Below are positions 33,320 to 46,600 of a stretch of DNA of 64,000 nt, piece after piece. Source of the DNA: Meandrina meandrites (taxonomy: Eukaryota; Cnidaria; Anthozoa; Scleractinia; Meandrinidae); contig OY855908.1 of the NCBI GenBank assembly GCA_963693305.1, forward strand, positions 29,026,305 to 29,090,304, in the 5' to 3' direction. Every line of letters starts with the position of its first letter. Position 1 is the stretch's first letter. Position numbers and translations under genes: made by a program. The notes beneath the pieces were generated by a model that did no database searches, had not been told where the DNA came from, and saw only the letters and a list, made by a program, of their open reading frames with translations.

Positions 33320-34376
33320 TAATACTGATCAATCAAAAATCAATCAGCCATTTTATTAACTAGTCAATATCTATTGATTTATCATGCAATTATTATTTAC
33401 TGAGCAACTGTTCAATTGCTAGTTCATTAATTTATTGATTAATCAACCATTTCCATAACAAAACTAACACTTGTTAAGTAACCTGATCTATTAAAAGAAC
33501 TTACTGCCATCTGAGAGGCAACTGAATTTGTTGGAGTTGCATTCTTTGGAAGAGGGACACTTGGTTGGCTTTGGAATGGAGTAAAACTGTTCAAAGTCAG
33601 CTTGGACTCCAAAGACATGCTTGCAGCGGGCACAGATGTATTCCTTCTCGTATTCCAATAACTTTACTGTTGATACCCTGATGATAGTTCCTGAAGCAAA
33701 AGGACAGTGAGTGTGAAAATGGGAAGCTTGAAAACAATCCTGGTTTTAACTCTTTGGACCTTTTACAACAAAAACAATTGGGGGGGGGGGGGTGGGGGGA
33801 AGCAGGTCCCATTGTCTAGCTCTGCCACTTGGATGGTAAATATAAATGTTATCACCCCTCAGAACCTGCGAGACAGAACAGCACTTGAGCGAGGTATCTA
33901 GGGGGTGGGAGGGGTGAGGGTGATTTGTTCAGATGAAACGTGGAACCTCGCTTCCTGCCTGACTGCCCTTCCATGTACATCTCACCTGAAACAGCAAGAA
34001 ATCGACCAATGTCTGACGTCTTGGGAATCTTGTCTCTCCGGAGTTCAGGACAGATGGGAAGATTAGAGAGTCTCACGTGCAGATGAGACTTAAACGACAT
34101 GGAAACTTGCGTCGCATTCTCCTGCATAATAGTGACAGCTGCCTGGGCTAGAGCGCCGTCAAACAAAGGCAACATCTTGTTCGGGGCTGCCAGCAGCTTT
34201 TGGCTGACCTCAATGTTGGAATCAAACAGTTCTAAAGCATTTACCACAACGCTATACTGACAAGACGGATCGTTGGCGAGAAGAACGCTCGTGATGTCTT
34301 CTTTGTGATGTTCAGCGAGGAACGCTTGAAAAACTGCGATGTATTCATCTTCTTCGCGGCGATTAGCTTGGGACAT
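26722..34376 (-). CDS. MCM9: DNA helicase MCM9, complete, 8 exons
   Basis: AAA+ helicase that works with MCM8 in homologous recombination and repair in the nucleus. Exons (minus): 33986-34376, 33505-33690, 32930-33117, 31788-32088, 30775-30987, 29955-30174, 29300-29446, 26722-27763. Phases join exactly to 895 residues. Seen: an MCM N-terminal domain with cysteine zinc site (CARCKH...CPSSKEC), the [12 protein letters not shown] motif, Walker A GDPGTGKSQF (split by an intron after the first Gly), Walker B CCIDEF and the arginine-finger segment SPLLSRFD. The C-terminal 250 residues are acidic/serine-rich and poorly conserved, as in the family, but shorter than the roughly 1,140-residue vertebrate protein. 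It is divergent from AAAS with 229 bases between start codons. Confidence 0.95.
27860..28235. repeat. MITE in the last MCM9 intron
   Basis: Inverted ends containing CATTTTGACAATGGG, GTGTCGCAAAAT and further in CTGCGTTATTCATGAATT. No coding capacity. Confidence 0.6.
31100..31310. repeat. Possible MITE in an MCM9 intron
   Basis: GGTGGATAATGCTATCC on the left and GGATAGCAC ... TTATCCACC on the right. Imperfect inverted ends, about 210 bases. Confidence 0.45.
32600..32760. repeat. 161-bp MITE with CTGTGCTCTAAG ends
   Basis: CTGTGCTCTAAG at the left is repeated inverted (CTTAGAGCACAG) at the right. Lies in an MCM9 intron. No clear target duplication. Confidence 0.55.
33281..33319. repeat. (AATC)n microsatellite
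   Basis: Nine to ten AATC units in an MCM9 intron. Confidence 0.9.
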
Positions 34377-34605
34377 TTCGGTCTTACTGCTATTACACTG
34401 ATGTTATCAACCGAAAAATTTTGAAGATGCAGATATTTTCCCGTATTTCCCTCGCATCTCACAAAGTTCCCCGCCGACTCCCCGCCAAAACATCCAGAAG
34501 TACCCAGTCCCTCTCGCGCGCTCGGAACGCCTGGCAGAAAAGTTAGACCTTCCCGCCATCTTTCAACTGCGGAACGTTTGATCGGGACAGAAAGAGCTCT
34601 CGCTG
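34377..34605. promoter_or_regulatory. Shared bidirectional promoter of MCM9 and AAAS
   Basis: Only 229 bases separate the two start codons. It is GC-richer than the surroundings, has no TATA box, and holds an E2F-like TTCCCGCC at 34550-34557 followed directly by a YY1-like GCCATCTT, as well as two CCCCGCC words near 34480-34495. E2F control would suit a replication/repair gene; this is inference. Confidence 0.65.
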
Positions 34606-37600
34606 ATGTCTTCGTTGTCCGTTTTTCCGCCTCCTCCTGCAGAAGGAGAGATAACCTTATGTGAGTTGAATGCCAGACTGATTGCTGAGAATTCCAAGAC
34701 TGCAGAATTGTCGAAATATGTTCCTGCTACTCAGGTAGAACGAAAATATTTTACAGTCGCGTTCTTGTAATGTACATGAATGTACGTGAAAGTTTAGTAA
34801 GCCTTTTGCATACAGATTATTGAGATTTTTTCAAATCATACGTGTACAACGTAAGTATTAAAGCAGGCAGGGAACTTTTCTTTTCACTCATTATGAAAAG
34901 CGCTTTTACGCAAAATGAACCACGGCCATCATATCATGGGTATAAGGTTATCCTTAACAAACATCAAACATGGCGGGAATTGTGATGAAATGAAACTGAA
35001 ATGAATCAAAATACCCATGCCATGCCTCCATCATATTACATCCCATCCTATGATCCTATCACTCCCCTCCCCCCCCCCCCCTGAAGATAAATCACTCCAC
35101 CCTACTACATCAGCCATACTCTTGTGATATAAAATGTACTAAATAGTGACATCTGCTATAACTGAGACTGTAACCCAACAACTTTCTCTATCCTATCATT
35201 GTATCCCATCCCTGCAAAAATAAATCACTTCACCCTACTACAACTTAGCCTTAAATATCACATCAGCTGTGCCCTTGTGACATATTTAATTATCGGGGTA
35301 AAACCACAACTCACAGTTATTATCACTGAAACTGCACAAAATAATTCACTTTATATATCTTATTAATTCATGCACCAACAGGGAATCAAGTATCCATCAA
35401 TTGATATAAATACAGAGAGTGTCAAGACGGGGAATAGCTTGTCAAGGTCCGCAGATCAAGAACGGAACACATTGGTACAGAAAGAGGAAAGCATTTATAA
35501 AAAGCTGCTCAAAGTTTGGTAAGTTATTTTTTATTATTTTTCAGACAAGTGGATTGTTTAACTCTGATACTTCTTTAAATTATTGAGTAAGTTGTGATAA
35601 TATTTTGTGATGTTTTCATTGTGTTAATTACTCACAGGCATTCTAGAGGATTTTCGGAAATGCTGCATGAAGTCAAGAAAAACAAGGAAGAAGGTAAATA
35701 TGTTGTGGGTAAATTTTATCTTTGGTTCAAATTTTATTATCATGCATTATCATACCCAAACACAAAGGAAAATATGATTTGAACCAAGGATAAAATTGAA
35801 ACACAACATGTACACCTGGCAATTAATAAGGTTGATCAATTTGAAAACTAAACATACTACGAGGCTTATCAGGCAGCGTGGCCGAGTGGTTTAGGGTGCT
35901 GGTGTTGTAATCCGGAGGTCGTGGGTTCAAGCCCTCCACCCTGCCACTAGCTGGATTGTTCTTGGTTGTCTCGAATACAAATCCTTGGTCACGCTTTGTA
36001 TATATCCAGCTGGTCTGCCTCCTGCCAGTTGGGATTTTTAACCATGTTATGTTTCATTTAAAATATTTGTTTCCTCTGTTTCAGTGGCTGGCCTGTAAAC
36101 TAGCTATCTCGAAGCTAAGTGCATGACCACTATAAAAAACATTTTTTTTATAGCATTTTATGTTAGATAGTTGCCACGTTTTAAGGTTTCAAACATTGGC
36201 TACCTATATCCATAAAGTTCTTACTAATGTCTCTCTAATCATGTGGAATTGGCATCCTCTTTCAGCCCATACAACCTCTACACAGTTTCTAGTTTTTTCT
36301 CATTTTTAAGCATCCTACATGTTTGCATGTGTCATATTAAATTAGAAAATGTACTTTCATTTTTGAAGTGCCTTCATGGCTGTGGCATTTGAGTGGAGGA
36401 ACCGACACTGTTGTGAGATGGTTCTTATCACTGTATGGGAACATATTTCCTCATTTAAATGTAAGTTGTACCAGAGTTTACATAATCTAGGTTTGGCTAG
36501 TTTGATCTGCCAGGTGAGGTGAGTGATACTGGGGTGGTAAATACTACATTACAGCCCTCCAAGTTTATTTTTTCCTTAGTGGCCATTTGGTCACCGACCG
36601 CTCAAGTTTGGTTGCTAGTTTAATTAAGCTCATTTGTTCAATCCTTCTTCTCAGTTTTAGTCGCCAGGCTGGTGACTTCAGTTCCAATTTAGTCGCTAGC
36701 TCCAAAATTTTAGTCGCCATGGGGACTAAAATAGTCTAAACTTGGAGGGTTGCATTACGACCAAAAAAATAGGCAAATGCCACAATGCTGTGAAACAGTT
36801 AAAAAATATGGCAATGCCGTAGTAAGCCTGCGTAGGAGGCATGGTGGCCTGGTTAGTGAGCTCAACTCCTGATCGAGCGGTCTGGGTTGGAGCCCTGGCC
36901 AGCATCATTCTGTTGCATTCTTAGGCAAGACACTTTTCTCTCATAGTGTCTCTCTCCATCCATGTGTATAAATGAGTACTGGTGAATTTAATGCTGGAGG
37001 TAACCCTGTGATGGACTAGCATCTCATCCAGGGGGGAGTAGAAATACTCCTAGTCACTTCATTCTTACTACTGAAACTGGGATAAGCTCCAGCCTGATTG
37101 GCCACATGGCTTGAACGCATGTACTTTATCTTATACAGTAGGCATACATACGCAGAAAGCCGAGAAATCTAAACAATTGGCAGGATAACGAATGACATGA
37201 CTTTTATCTTGTACTCATGGCCCTGGTTTTTAAGACAGGCAATTACTGTTTCAACGAGTCCGATTAACTATTTTACGAATATCGAATTGAAACGAAAATA
37301 CGAAACGTAATCTACTTAGAACGACTAAGCCTCTCTCTTCCCGCGAAAACGAATACTAATGTCTGTTTAAAACTAACACGAATGTTTGAATACTAATGAG
37401 TTAAAGTCCGTGCGACTGATAACTAATTAGCCCCAATGGGGTTATAAACTATAAACAAACATTCGCCGCAACATTCTCCCCCTCGAACAGGGCTACAGTT
37501 CTGTTCCTTTTCTCTTTCTTAAAGTTCCAGTGGGCACAATTTCGTTATGGGTCTCACGTAATCCTTTCCCGCGGACCTGACACGTACAACTCTGACTTGA

Positions 37601-40600
37601 CCATCAGGTCCTGGAAACACTTCTTGAATTCGTCCCAAAGGCCAATGCCCCTTTGGGTTACTGGTATCGACTAAGAGGACAACATCTCCAGGTGCAACAT
37701 TGCGTTTCTGATCAACCCATTTATTGCGAGTGTTCAGCGTTGAAAGGTACTCTTTCATCCATCTTCTCCAACACTTGTTAATAAGATCTTGTACGAAACG
37801 CCAGCGATTTCTGGGATTGAATGCAATGTCGTCGATGACTCGTGGTGCGAGTTGACCTCCAACTTGGCCATAGAGGAAATGGTTAGGAGTTAAAACATGT
37901 TCGTCGTTTGGATCACTGCTACAATAGGTGAGTGGACGAGAATTCAAAATCCCCTCAACTTCGACAACAGCGGTTAAAAGTTCTTCATCTGTAACTTTGG
38001 TCTCTCCCAGAATTGCGCGCAAGGCTTTCTTTGCAGATTTGATTAGGGCTTCGAATATCCCTCCATGATGGGATCCGCCAGGGGGGTTAAATCGCCACTG
38101 AATTCCGTCATTGGTAGCCTGCTCTTTGATCTTCGTTTGATCCAGATTTGAAACAAGGTCGCGTAATTCTTTGTCGGCTGAAGTAAAGTTCGTGCCATTG
38201 TCACTGATCATTACATCCGGTTTGCCACGCCTTCGGACCATCCTGGAAAATGCGTTCAGGAAACTTGCTGTATCCAACGAAAAGGCTACCTCCAAATGAA
38301 CTGCCCGTGAACTCGCACAAGTAAAGAGACACAAATAACGCTTCACGGTCACTTTTCTTGTCAGCGTGACAACGAATGGACCAGCAAAATCGACTCCACA
38401 ATGGGCGAAGCATCGCAACGATGTTCCCAGCCTGACATCTGGTAGGGGTGCCATAATTTGTTCCCCTCTGCGTTTTCTTTGAAGCTTACAAAAGTTGCAC
38501 TCTCGTTCCCATCGCTTGATTTCTTCTCTGCCACTGACAATCCAGAATTTTTGACGTAATTCAGCAAGAGTAAAGTTCACGCCAAGGTTGTGATGACCTC
38601 GATTATGAACGTGTGCAACGATGAGTTTCGAGATGTGATGTTTCTTGGGTAATATAACGGGGTGCTTAGCATCATAAGGTAAACTGGACAACTCTAGTCT
38701 GCCACCCACACGCAAGATCCCGTCACTGTCCATAAACGGCGACAATCTCCAAAGCTGGCTACTTTTAGAGACAGTTCCTCCTCCTTTCAAATTCGTCAGC
38801 TCTTCCGTAAAGCGTTCTCTTTGAGCTTCGCAAACCCAGTACTTCTCTGCATTCTTGATTTCCTCTGGTTCCAGGGTTTCTTTCAGGTTAGCGTTTGGCC
38901 AGACATTTTTCTCCTGGTTATCACTTGACACATTTCTCTGCTCTTTCTTACACTTGGATATAAATCGCAGGACATACGCGGTGGTTCTTAATAATCTGAG
39001 CCAGGACGAAAACTTCTCGGCGTCAAGCAATGGAAGCGATTTCTTGCCTTGAAACGTGAAATTGTTTTTCAACAATTCTTGTTTGCCTTCTTCAGTGCAA
39101 TCAGTCTGACCAGGTCGACTTCCCGAGGGCCAAAATTCCTCCCCCTCGTGTAAAAAGGCAGGTCCGCGAAACCAACGGCTCTCAGCTGACAAGTCTCTAA
39201 GGTCAAGACCCCTCGTTGCGTCATCAGCAGGGTTCTCTTCACTTGGCACGTGCCGCCATTGTGTTGGGCGCGATTTCCGTTGAATTTCTGCTACTCGATT
39301 AGCAACAAACGATTTTAGTCGTCTTGAATGACCCCGGATCCAGTAGATCACATCCATGCTGTCCGTCCACACGGTGTGTTGACTTAGCGGTATTTCTAGC
39401 TTCTCAGAGACCGTTTCAGCTAGACGCACTCCAAGCACTGCCGCCATTAATTCAAGGCGCGGGATGCTCACCGCTTTGATCGGTGCTACTCTTGCTTTGG
39501 CTGTTACTAGGGCGGCGGAAATGTGACCACTCACATATCTGTATCTCGCGTAGCTGACTGCACCATACGCAAGTCTGGAAGCGTCTACGAATGTATGAAG
39601 CGATACTTGATCTACTTCCTCGTCGTGTCGATAGCAACGTGGTATTTTCACCTTTGGAGCTTCGGATAACTGTTCTACCCATTGCCGAGTGGACGCTTTC
39701 AAGTCGTCAGGAAACTCTTCATCCCAGTCAAGGCCTCTTAACCAAGATTCTTGTAATGCCATTTTAGCTCTGATGGTATACGGGGCTAGGAACTGGAGCG
39801 GATCAAACAGTGTGGCAATACGACTCAACAGTCCTCGTTTCGTGTAGACGGGCAAGTTGATCTCCTTGACAATGAAACTAAACTCATCTTCATTTGCATT
39901 CCATTTAACGCCTAATGTTTTGACACTCGGTAACTCTGATTCTTCAAACTTTACCCCAGTTGCTCGATCGTTCTCTGTAATCCCTTCTAGCACTTTCATT
40001 CGATTGCTACACCATTTTTGAGCGTGGAAGCCCGCGTCACTCAGGAGTTTAGTTAAGTCCTCACGCACGAGAATAGCATCTGTTTCTGAATCTTCTGAAT
40101 CCAGAATGTCGTCCATGTACATATCTTGAATCATAACCTGAGCTGCTACTGGGTACTTGTCTATGAAGTCTTGGGCGTGGCTGCGAACTACGAACTGCGC
40201 GAGGTAAGGGGAGGCTCGGTCTCCAAATACAAGGCGAACTGCTTCATAAACCTCAACAGGCTTTGTTACATCCAAGTCCCTCCATAACAGTCTGTGATAC
40301 CTGCGGTCTTTTTCAGCGAGGACAATTTGAGAGAACATCTCTTTAATGTCCGCTACTAGGGCAACAGGTTTCTGTCGAAAACGAAGGAGAATCTCCAGAA
40401 CATCTCTCTGAAGCTTTGGCCCCGTAAGCATCGCGTCATTCAACGACTTTCCTTTACATTTCGCAGCCGAATCAAATACTATGCGTACTTTTGTTGTCTC
40501 TCTGTCCTCTCGGATGACTGGGAAGTGTGGAAGATACCAGCTTGGACCGTCATTCGCAACTTCACTCTCTCGCTTTCGGACATAGCCCTTGTCCACGTTC

Positions 40601-43600
40601 GCGTTCATTGCTTCCTTGTAACGCTGTGCAACCTCCGGCTTTTTGAGTAAACTCTTCTCAAGCGAGTACAGACGTTTCTCTGCCTCTTCTCTGTTATCAG
40701 GTAGAGAGGGTAATTCTTCCTTCCACGGAATTGCGACCTCGTAACGACCTCCGATCCATCGCCTTGACTTTTCCGCCTTTGTCATTGCTGAGATTTCTTC
40801 CTGACTTAATTGGTTAACGTCCGAATTTCGAACTCCGAGAGAGTCAATCTCCCACATTTCTCGCAATTGTTCATCAAGGCTGTCTCGCGTAAGGTTTGCG
40901 TTCGGAAGGTTCTGGCGAAAGCAATTCTCTTAGCTGAAGGCAGGGCGGGTAAACGTCCAACACAGGTCCACCCTAAGGGCGTTTTCCTTGCCACTGGTGC
41001 TCCAATTGGCCCATAGCACTCTGACAAGGCTAAGGACAGTTCGGGATGGTCTGACCCAATGAGAATGTCAATCGTGTTCCTGCCAGGGGCTTTAGGGAAA
41101 GTAATGTTCTTAAGATGATCCCATTTGATCTTGTGTTGGTTCCAGTCTGGAATCGACAGGCCCTGACACATTTCTTGCAATGTCCACGCTTCAATGTTAG
41201 ACTGGGTCTTGCCATCGAGGCTCTTTATTGTCAGCGTCACTTTCTTGCTTTTGAGAGGAACACAACTGTCAGTGAGAGTCGATAGTCTTAGGCTCCTTTC
41301 GTTAGCGACAAGGCCAAGGGCTGTAATGATGTCCTCTCGAACATAGGTCGAATCCGATCCGTCGTCTAAGAAGGCGTTGACTTTGATGGCTTGCCCGTCT
41401 AAGCCTTCAAGCCAAACTGGTACCGTTCGCAACACAACATCTCCTGCCGAGTGAAATTCAGACTCACCGAAAGCACTTCGTGTTCCCACTGCAGCATCCA
41501 CACGTTCAGGCGGATTAGGCGGATTAGGACGCTGTTCAAAGTGCAGATGGAAGTGGTGGGTGCCTTTACAGTCATTAATACCACAACGATTGTTCTCCAG
41601 ACAGTTCTTTCCTTGATGACCCGAACTCAAGCAACAATAACAAAGATCATTCTCTTTGGCTACTTCCCATCTATCTTTCACGGATGTTTCGCCCCACTTC
41701 TTGCACGATGTAATTTTGTGAGGACCATGACAGAGAGCACACTTGGGAGAGGGCTTGGTTGTAGTATTGTGGGCAGCTCCCTTCTTAGTTTTCTTCGACT
41801 CGACGCTATCTTCCTTCTTTTTCTTTGTTCTTTCTTTAACTTCTTCGACGTCCATGCGGTAAACAACTTGTTTCTGCAACCATTTCGAAAACGTGGTCAG
41901 TCCATCCTTTCTCGTTTTTCGGTGTAACCACTCTTGGTAAGAAACAAGAAGGGACTCTGGTATCTTTTGTTGTACTGATATGTAAAGCGCAGACACTCCG
42001 GTAAGCTCCTGATGCTGGTCATTATCCTCAAGCTTAGCCACAACGTCAGTTAACCGATCTGAAAAAATCTCTAACTCCTTTAGATTAGCTTCTTCGACTG
42101 GTGAAGCCCGTAATATCGCCTCGAGATGACGTTGCATCAAGCGCTTTTCTCCTCCGTATTTCTGGTCAAGTTTCTCCAAGGCAGTTTGATATTGTCTAGG
42201 TGTGTAGCCCAAGCGCTCAACAACTCGAAGAGGTTTACCAGACAGGGAATTTTTCAGCATCATCATTTTGGTTTTAGCTGGAACTTTCATCTGATCCACA
42301 AATATTTCAAACTGCGCCTTCCAATCGTGATAAAGATCTTTGTCTCCGCTGAACACGGTCAATGTGGGTTTTTTAATTCCTTTGAACATTCTGTCGACAT
42401 CTTTCGAATCGAATTCTTCGTCTTCATCGCTCTCTGTCTTCTCAGAATAAGAGGTCCTCTTGCTCACTTTTTGAGAAGGCTTCTCAGTTTTCTGTACTTT
42501 GGAACCCGCACATTTCGACAACAATTCGGCTTCCATCTTCAAGCGTTCGGCCTCGTCTTCTTCCTGTTGAATTTTAATTTGCGCCGCATTTTCTTGTAAT
42601 TTCAATTCTTCTTTCAATCTTTTTTTCTCTTGTTTCGCCTTCAAAGCAGCTATCTCCGCCTTTGCGAACTTCTCTGCTGCACTGGAGGCTAACGAACCAT
42701 CAGACACTTCAGAAGGCTGACTGGCTTTGTCGTCAACATCGCTCAAACGATCGACGGTTAAATCTCCGAAAACTGATGGAGGTTCATCTGCACGATGTTC
42801 TAAGAACTCTTCAATTGTGTCGACGATATCCTCGAATTCGCTCCGTAATTGATCTAACCACTCCTCAGCTTCAACTCGCTGATGTACATTGTCACCTTGC
42901 AAGGCCATAATATCTTTCGTAGTTTGATGAGCGTTTTGGAACGCTTGAGACACACGTTCCTTTACGCATCGAATAACTGTTCGACTACCATTCCTGGCGA
43001 CGATATCCTTGGCTTTCTTAGTGTTTTTCGTAATCACTCCTTTAAAGGCTGCTCTCCTTCGATGAAGATACTCAATTTGTCGTGAAGTCCGTGACTCGAT
43101 GTCATCTGCCTTCTCGATTCCGACGGCCACGTTTTCTCCGTCAGCGACTCCGTCTTTTTCGGCCATCCGCCCGCATCCGATATCGACAAACGCTAGAGCA
43201 TTTTCATCCGGCTCGAAGGACCAATTTGTGTTTCAACGAGTCCGATTAACTATTTTACGAATATCGAATTGAAACGAAAATACGAAACGTAATCTACTTA
43301 GAACGACTAAGCCTCTCTCTTCCCGCGAAAACGAATACTAATGTCTGTTTAAAACTAACACGAATGTTTGAATACTAATGAGTTAAAGTCCGTGCGACTG
43401 ATAACTAATTAGCCCCAATGGGGTTATAAACTATAAACAAACATTCGCCGCAACAATTACAATCATATAATATCATGCTATGTATTCTGTTATTGTGTTC
43501 TTAAAACAACTCTTAGACTAAAACATTTTTCTTTTCAGTTATCAAGAGAAGAAATGATCAATGCCTTCTCTATTGTGTCATCTTGGTAAAGTATAGTTAA

Positions 43601-46600
43601 TACATAGTTTCAAGAACCTACATCGTGCTAAGTACAATATGTCAAAAGGTGCAATTTTTCTGTTGCCATAAATGGAATCTGATTGGACCTGTGAACTTCT
43701 ACGTGCTGATCGGATACTTTAATCCAAGCTACACACAATGTCAGTGACTCGTGGCCAACTAGACCGAACATTATTTTTACTAGTTCATAAATGACATACT
43801 GGTAATGTCCCTCTCCCTTCTAGAGAAATTATTTTTAACTATTTTTTTCAATGCAATATAATTTCAAGAATCAGGAGATTTCAAGGGGTAGGACAGTAAA
43901 TTACAGACTGGTCAGCATATATGATTTCTTATTACCCATTCATTTTGCAGGGAAAATTCACCAATCAGGGCATTTGCCTGGCACCCACATGTAGCAAAGT
44001 TTGTCCTGGCATGGCAGGTATATGTGAAATAGAATTAAAATATTTCAGTTTGCTTTTTCTTTTCTGTCAATACTTTTTATTTATTCTTAATATATTAAAC
44101 TTGCAAGCCCCGATTGAAACTTAAAATTTTGCTATGTGTTTATTCGATCAAAATAAAATCAGTTCTATGAGTATATGTTGTCAAACCAATGAATTTGATT
44201 AAACTATTCTTTTTCAACTGCTTGTTTGTCACGAAGTTAACTTGACATACATTGTGCCTTGCAATGTCTTTTCAGGATGATTCAGTGAAAGTATACACAT
44301 TATCTAGGTAAGATACTAACAGCTCACTATATTTTTCAATTCTAAGTTAATGCTTTACAGTGCTAATAAAAAACACGACATCACTGAACATGACTAGGAT
44401 TGTGTAGAATAATGTGTCACAAGGGAAACCAATCAGATATACCTGCCAGATGAATAAACCCCAACCCCTGATGGTAATGTATAACTGGTTGCAGAACGGA
44501 ATTTGTTAGTACAGTAATTGTCTGAAAGAGGTGTCAAAGTCAAATCAATTTGTCTGAGTGACACACTTTCAGATTTGCACAGTACGTTGGTATGTTCATA
44601 CTAATAATAGTTAGGATTTCATAAAATGTACATGATTGTATATAAACTCACATATAAAATGCATGTATTAAAGCTACATGTTAAATACATGTACTAGCTG
44701 TTTTAAAGACAGATTGCTAATTCCTTCAATTAAGCTGATTGATTTATGCCCTATTATTTCACAGTGACTTGGTTCCCGTACTGGAACACAAAGAACAAAA
44801 AGCTGTCAGTTGTGTGGCATGGAGGTAAGGTCACCAGAAAACAATTCTTGTTACTATTCGGTTATTATAAACCTCCAGAGATGTCTCCAGTCTAAAAGAT
44901 GTAACATCTGTAACATCTGACTGTCCAAAAAATTTGAAGCGCGGCTCAGTCATGGACACCTGTGGCAGGTGGCGCAGGCCATAGCCAAGCAACCCTTGGT
45001 TAGTGTGGGTCAGCTGTTAAACTTCAGGCTGGCTGAAGTCAGCTTTTTTCCTTGTTTCAGCTGACTTTGTTTTGAAATATGGCCACAACTGGTAATCCTG
45101 TTTTTGCTTATTGGCAGCTGGGTTCAGCAGCCTCGAGGCCTCTGATAGGTTAGCTGTGACCAGGCATGGGAAGGCTATCTAGCAGTGCCCCTCAGCACTC
45201 TCTCATAACCCATGGGGGGAAGGGCCAGAGGGTAAGGTTACGGCAGTTGGTGGCCTTTGGTTGGTGGCTGAACAGTACATTAGTGTAAATTTAGGATGAA
45301 TATTGGAACTCTTTGGTAGGCTGTTGATGGTAACTGAATTTCAACAGAACTGTTGTTTACTTATATTTAGGTTAACATGATTTCAATTTTTTAATTTCCA
45401 GACCTCTGTCAGGTTCAGTATTGGTGGTTGGCTGTGACAATGGTCTGTTTGTCTGGACTGTTGACCCTTCATCGCCTATTCTAAGGTTTGTGTCAATTAA
45501 AATTTAGTGTATCTATGTACCCTGCAAGTGGAGCCTCCTATCACTTTGCAGTTTGTCAAGGGGAAAAGAGACCTCGCTTATTAGATGAAGTTTTTTCTGA
45601 CTCAACATTTTATTATGGGTGCAAGGTGTGGCTGTTACATGTAATGAACAATATGAATTTTGAGAAAATCTAAAATAATGGCTGTCGCAAGAAATGGACA
45701 AATCCCTAATCCAGATCAGCTGCTACAAAAATATTTGATTGTGTTTTAAAGATTGTTCCTTTCTCAAAGAACAGTATTTTTAAAAATCCAAACACTAAAA
45801 TATAAATTGTTAAATATATAGTTTATTTTTACTGATTCATTGGTAGGCTAGGGGGTAGTTCTGTTCGTCATCTATCCTACCCAGGCCACAGTCCAGTAAC
45901 GACTGTCTCATGGAGTCCCAGTGGACAGTTACTGGTGTCCGGCTCTCCAGCAGACAGCAACTTGATGGTAGGAAATGCACTGTGTTCATCTTGAGCAGTG
46001 CTATTTAGAATAAATAATGAAATAAGCGAAATAAAACTGACATTTTGAAGTCATCTTGAATCCATTTTAATCAAGTAAAAATGATTGTATGTGTTGTAAC
46101 TTTCAACATCATTCAAGACAAAGAAAGGTGACAGTTTATTTAACAATAATTATTATTCTATAAGTGCGCATTGGATTAATGATGTGGCAGATAGTCAATC
46201 AGGCCTGTATTGCTGAGTTGGCTATAACTATCTCATATTCAACAAGCATGAATGGAATAATTGTTTCATTAAAAACACCCAAAGAATTGTTAGTAATATT
46301 TGACCTCCCTTGCTGTTTCTTGCTGACACATGTACACCTTCTAATGTGTGGTCCATTGAATATTCAGCTCATACACTATATGGCCTGTAAACCAATCAAA
46401 AGTAATCAGTGAAATGCCGGCAATCTCAGCTTGTGCTGTCTGGGTAAATAAAATTTTTTATATGTATAAAATTCAACTGTGTGTTCAGTTTGGGTTTTTG
46501 TTTACAAAATAATCATGATCATTTCCTGAACGAAACAATCCAGTTCCCTTATGCCACTTCATACAGTCATGTTTATTATAAGTTCAAGAAAATTTTTTTT

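Larger units (their letters stand above)
37247..43455 (-). mobile_element. Bel/Pao LTR retrotransposon, nearly intact, in AAAS intron 4
   Basis: A 6,209-bp element on the minus strand bounded by two 227-bp LTRs that I read as identical (TGTTTCAACG ... CGCCGCAACA) and by the 5-bp target duplication ATTAC (37242-37246 and 43456-43460). A tRNA-Tyr-type primer site and a purine tract sit at the expected inner edges. It encodes gag-protease and pol with all domains of the Bel/Pao clade and no envelope gene. Identical LTRs mean a recent insertion. Confidence 0.95.

Noticed and set aside
35872..35945. tRNA gene candidate of Leu/Ser type
   Set aside because: Acceptor pairing is imperfect, there is no long variable arm, and it is followed by the SINE family A body.
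41451..41927. 158-codon plus-strand frame
   Set aside because: Antisense of the Bel/Pao gag region.
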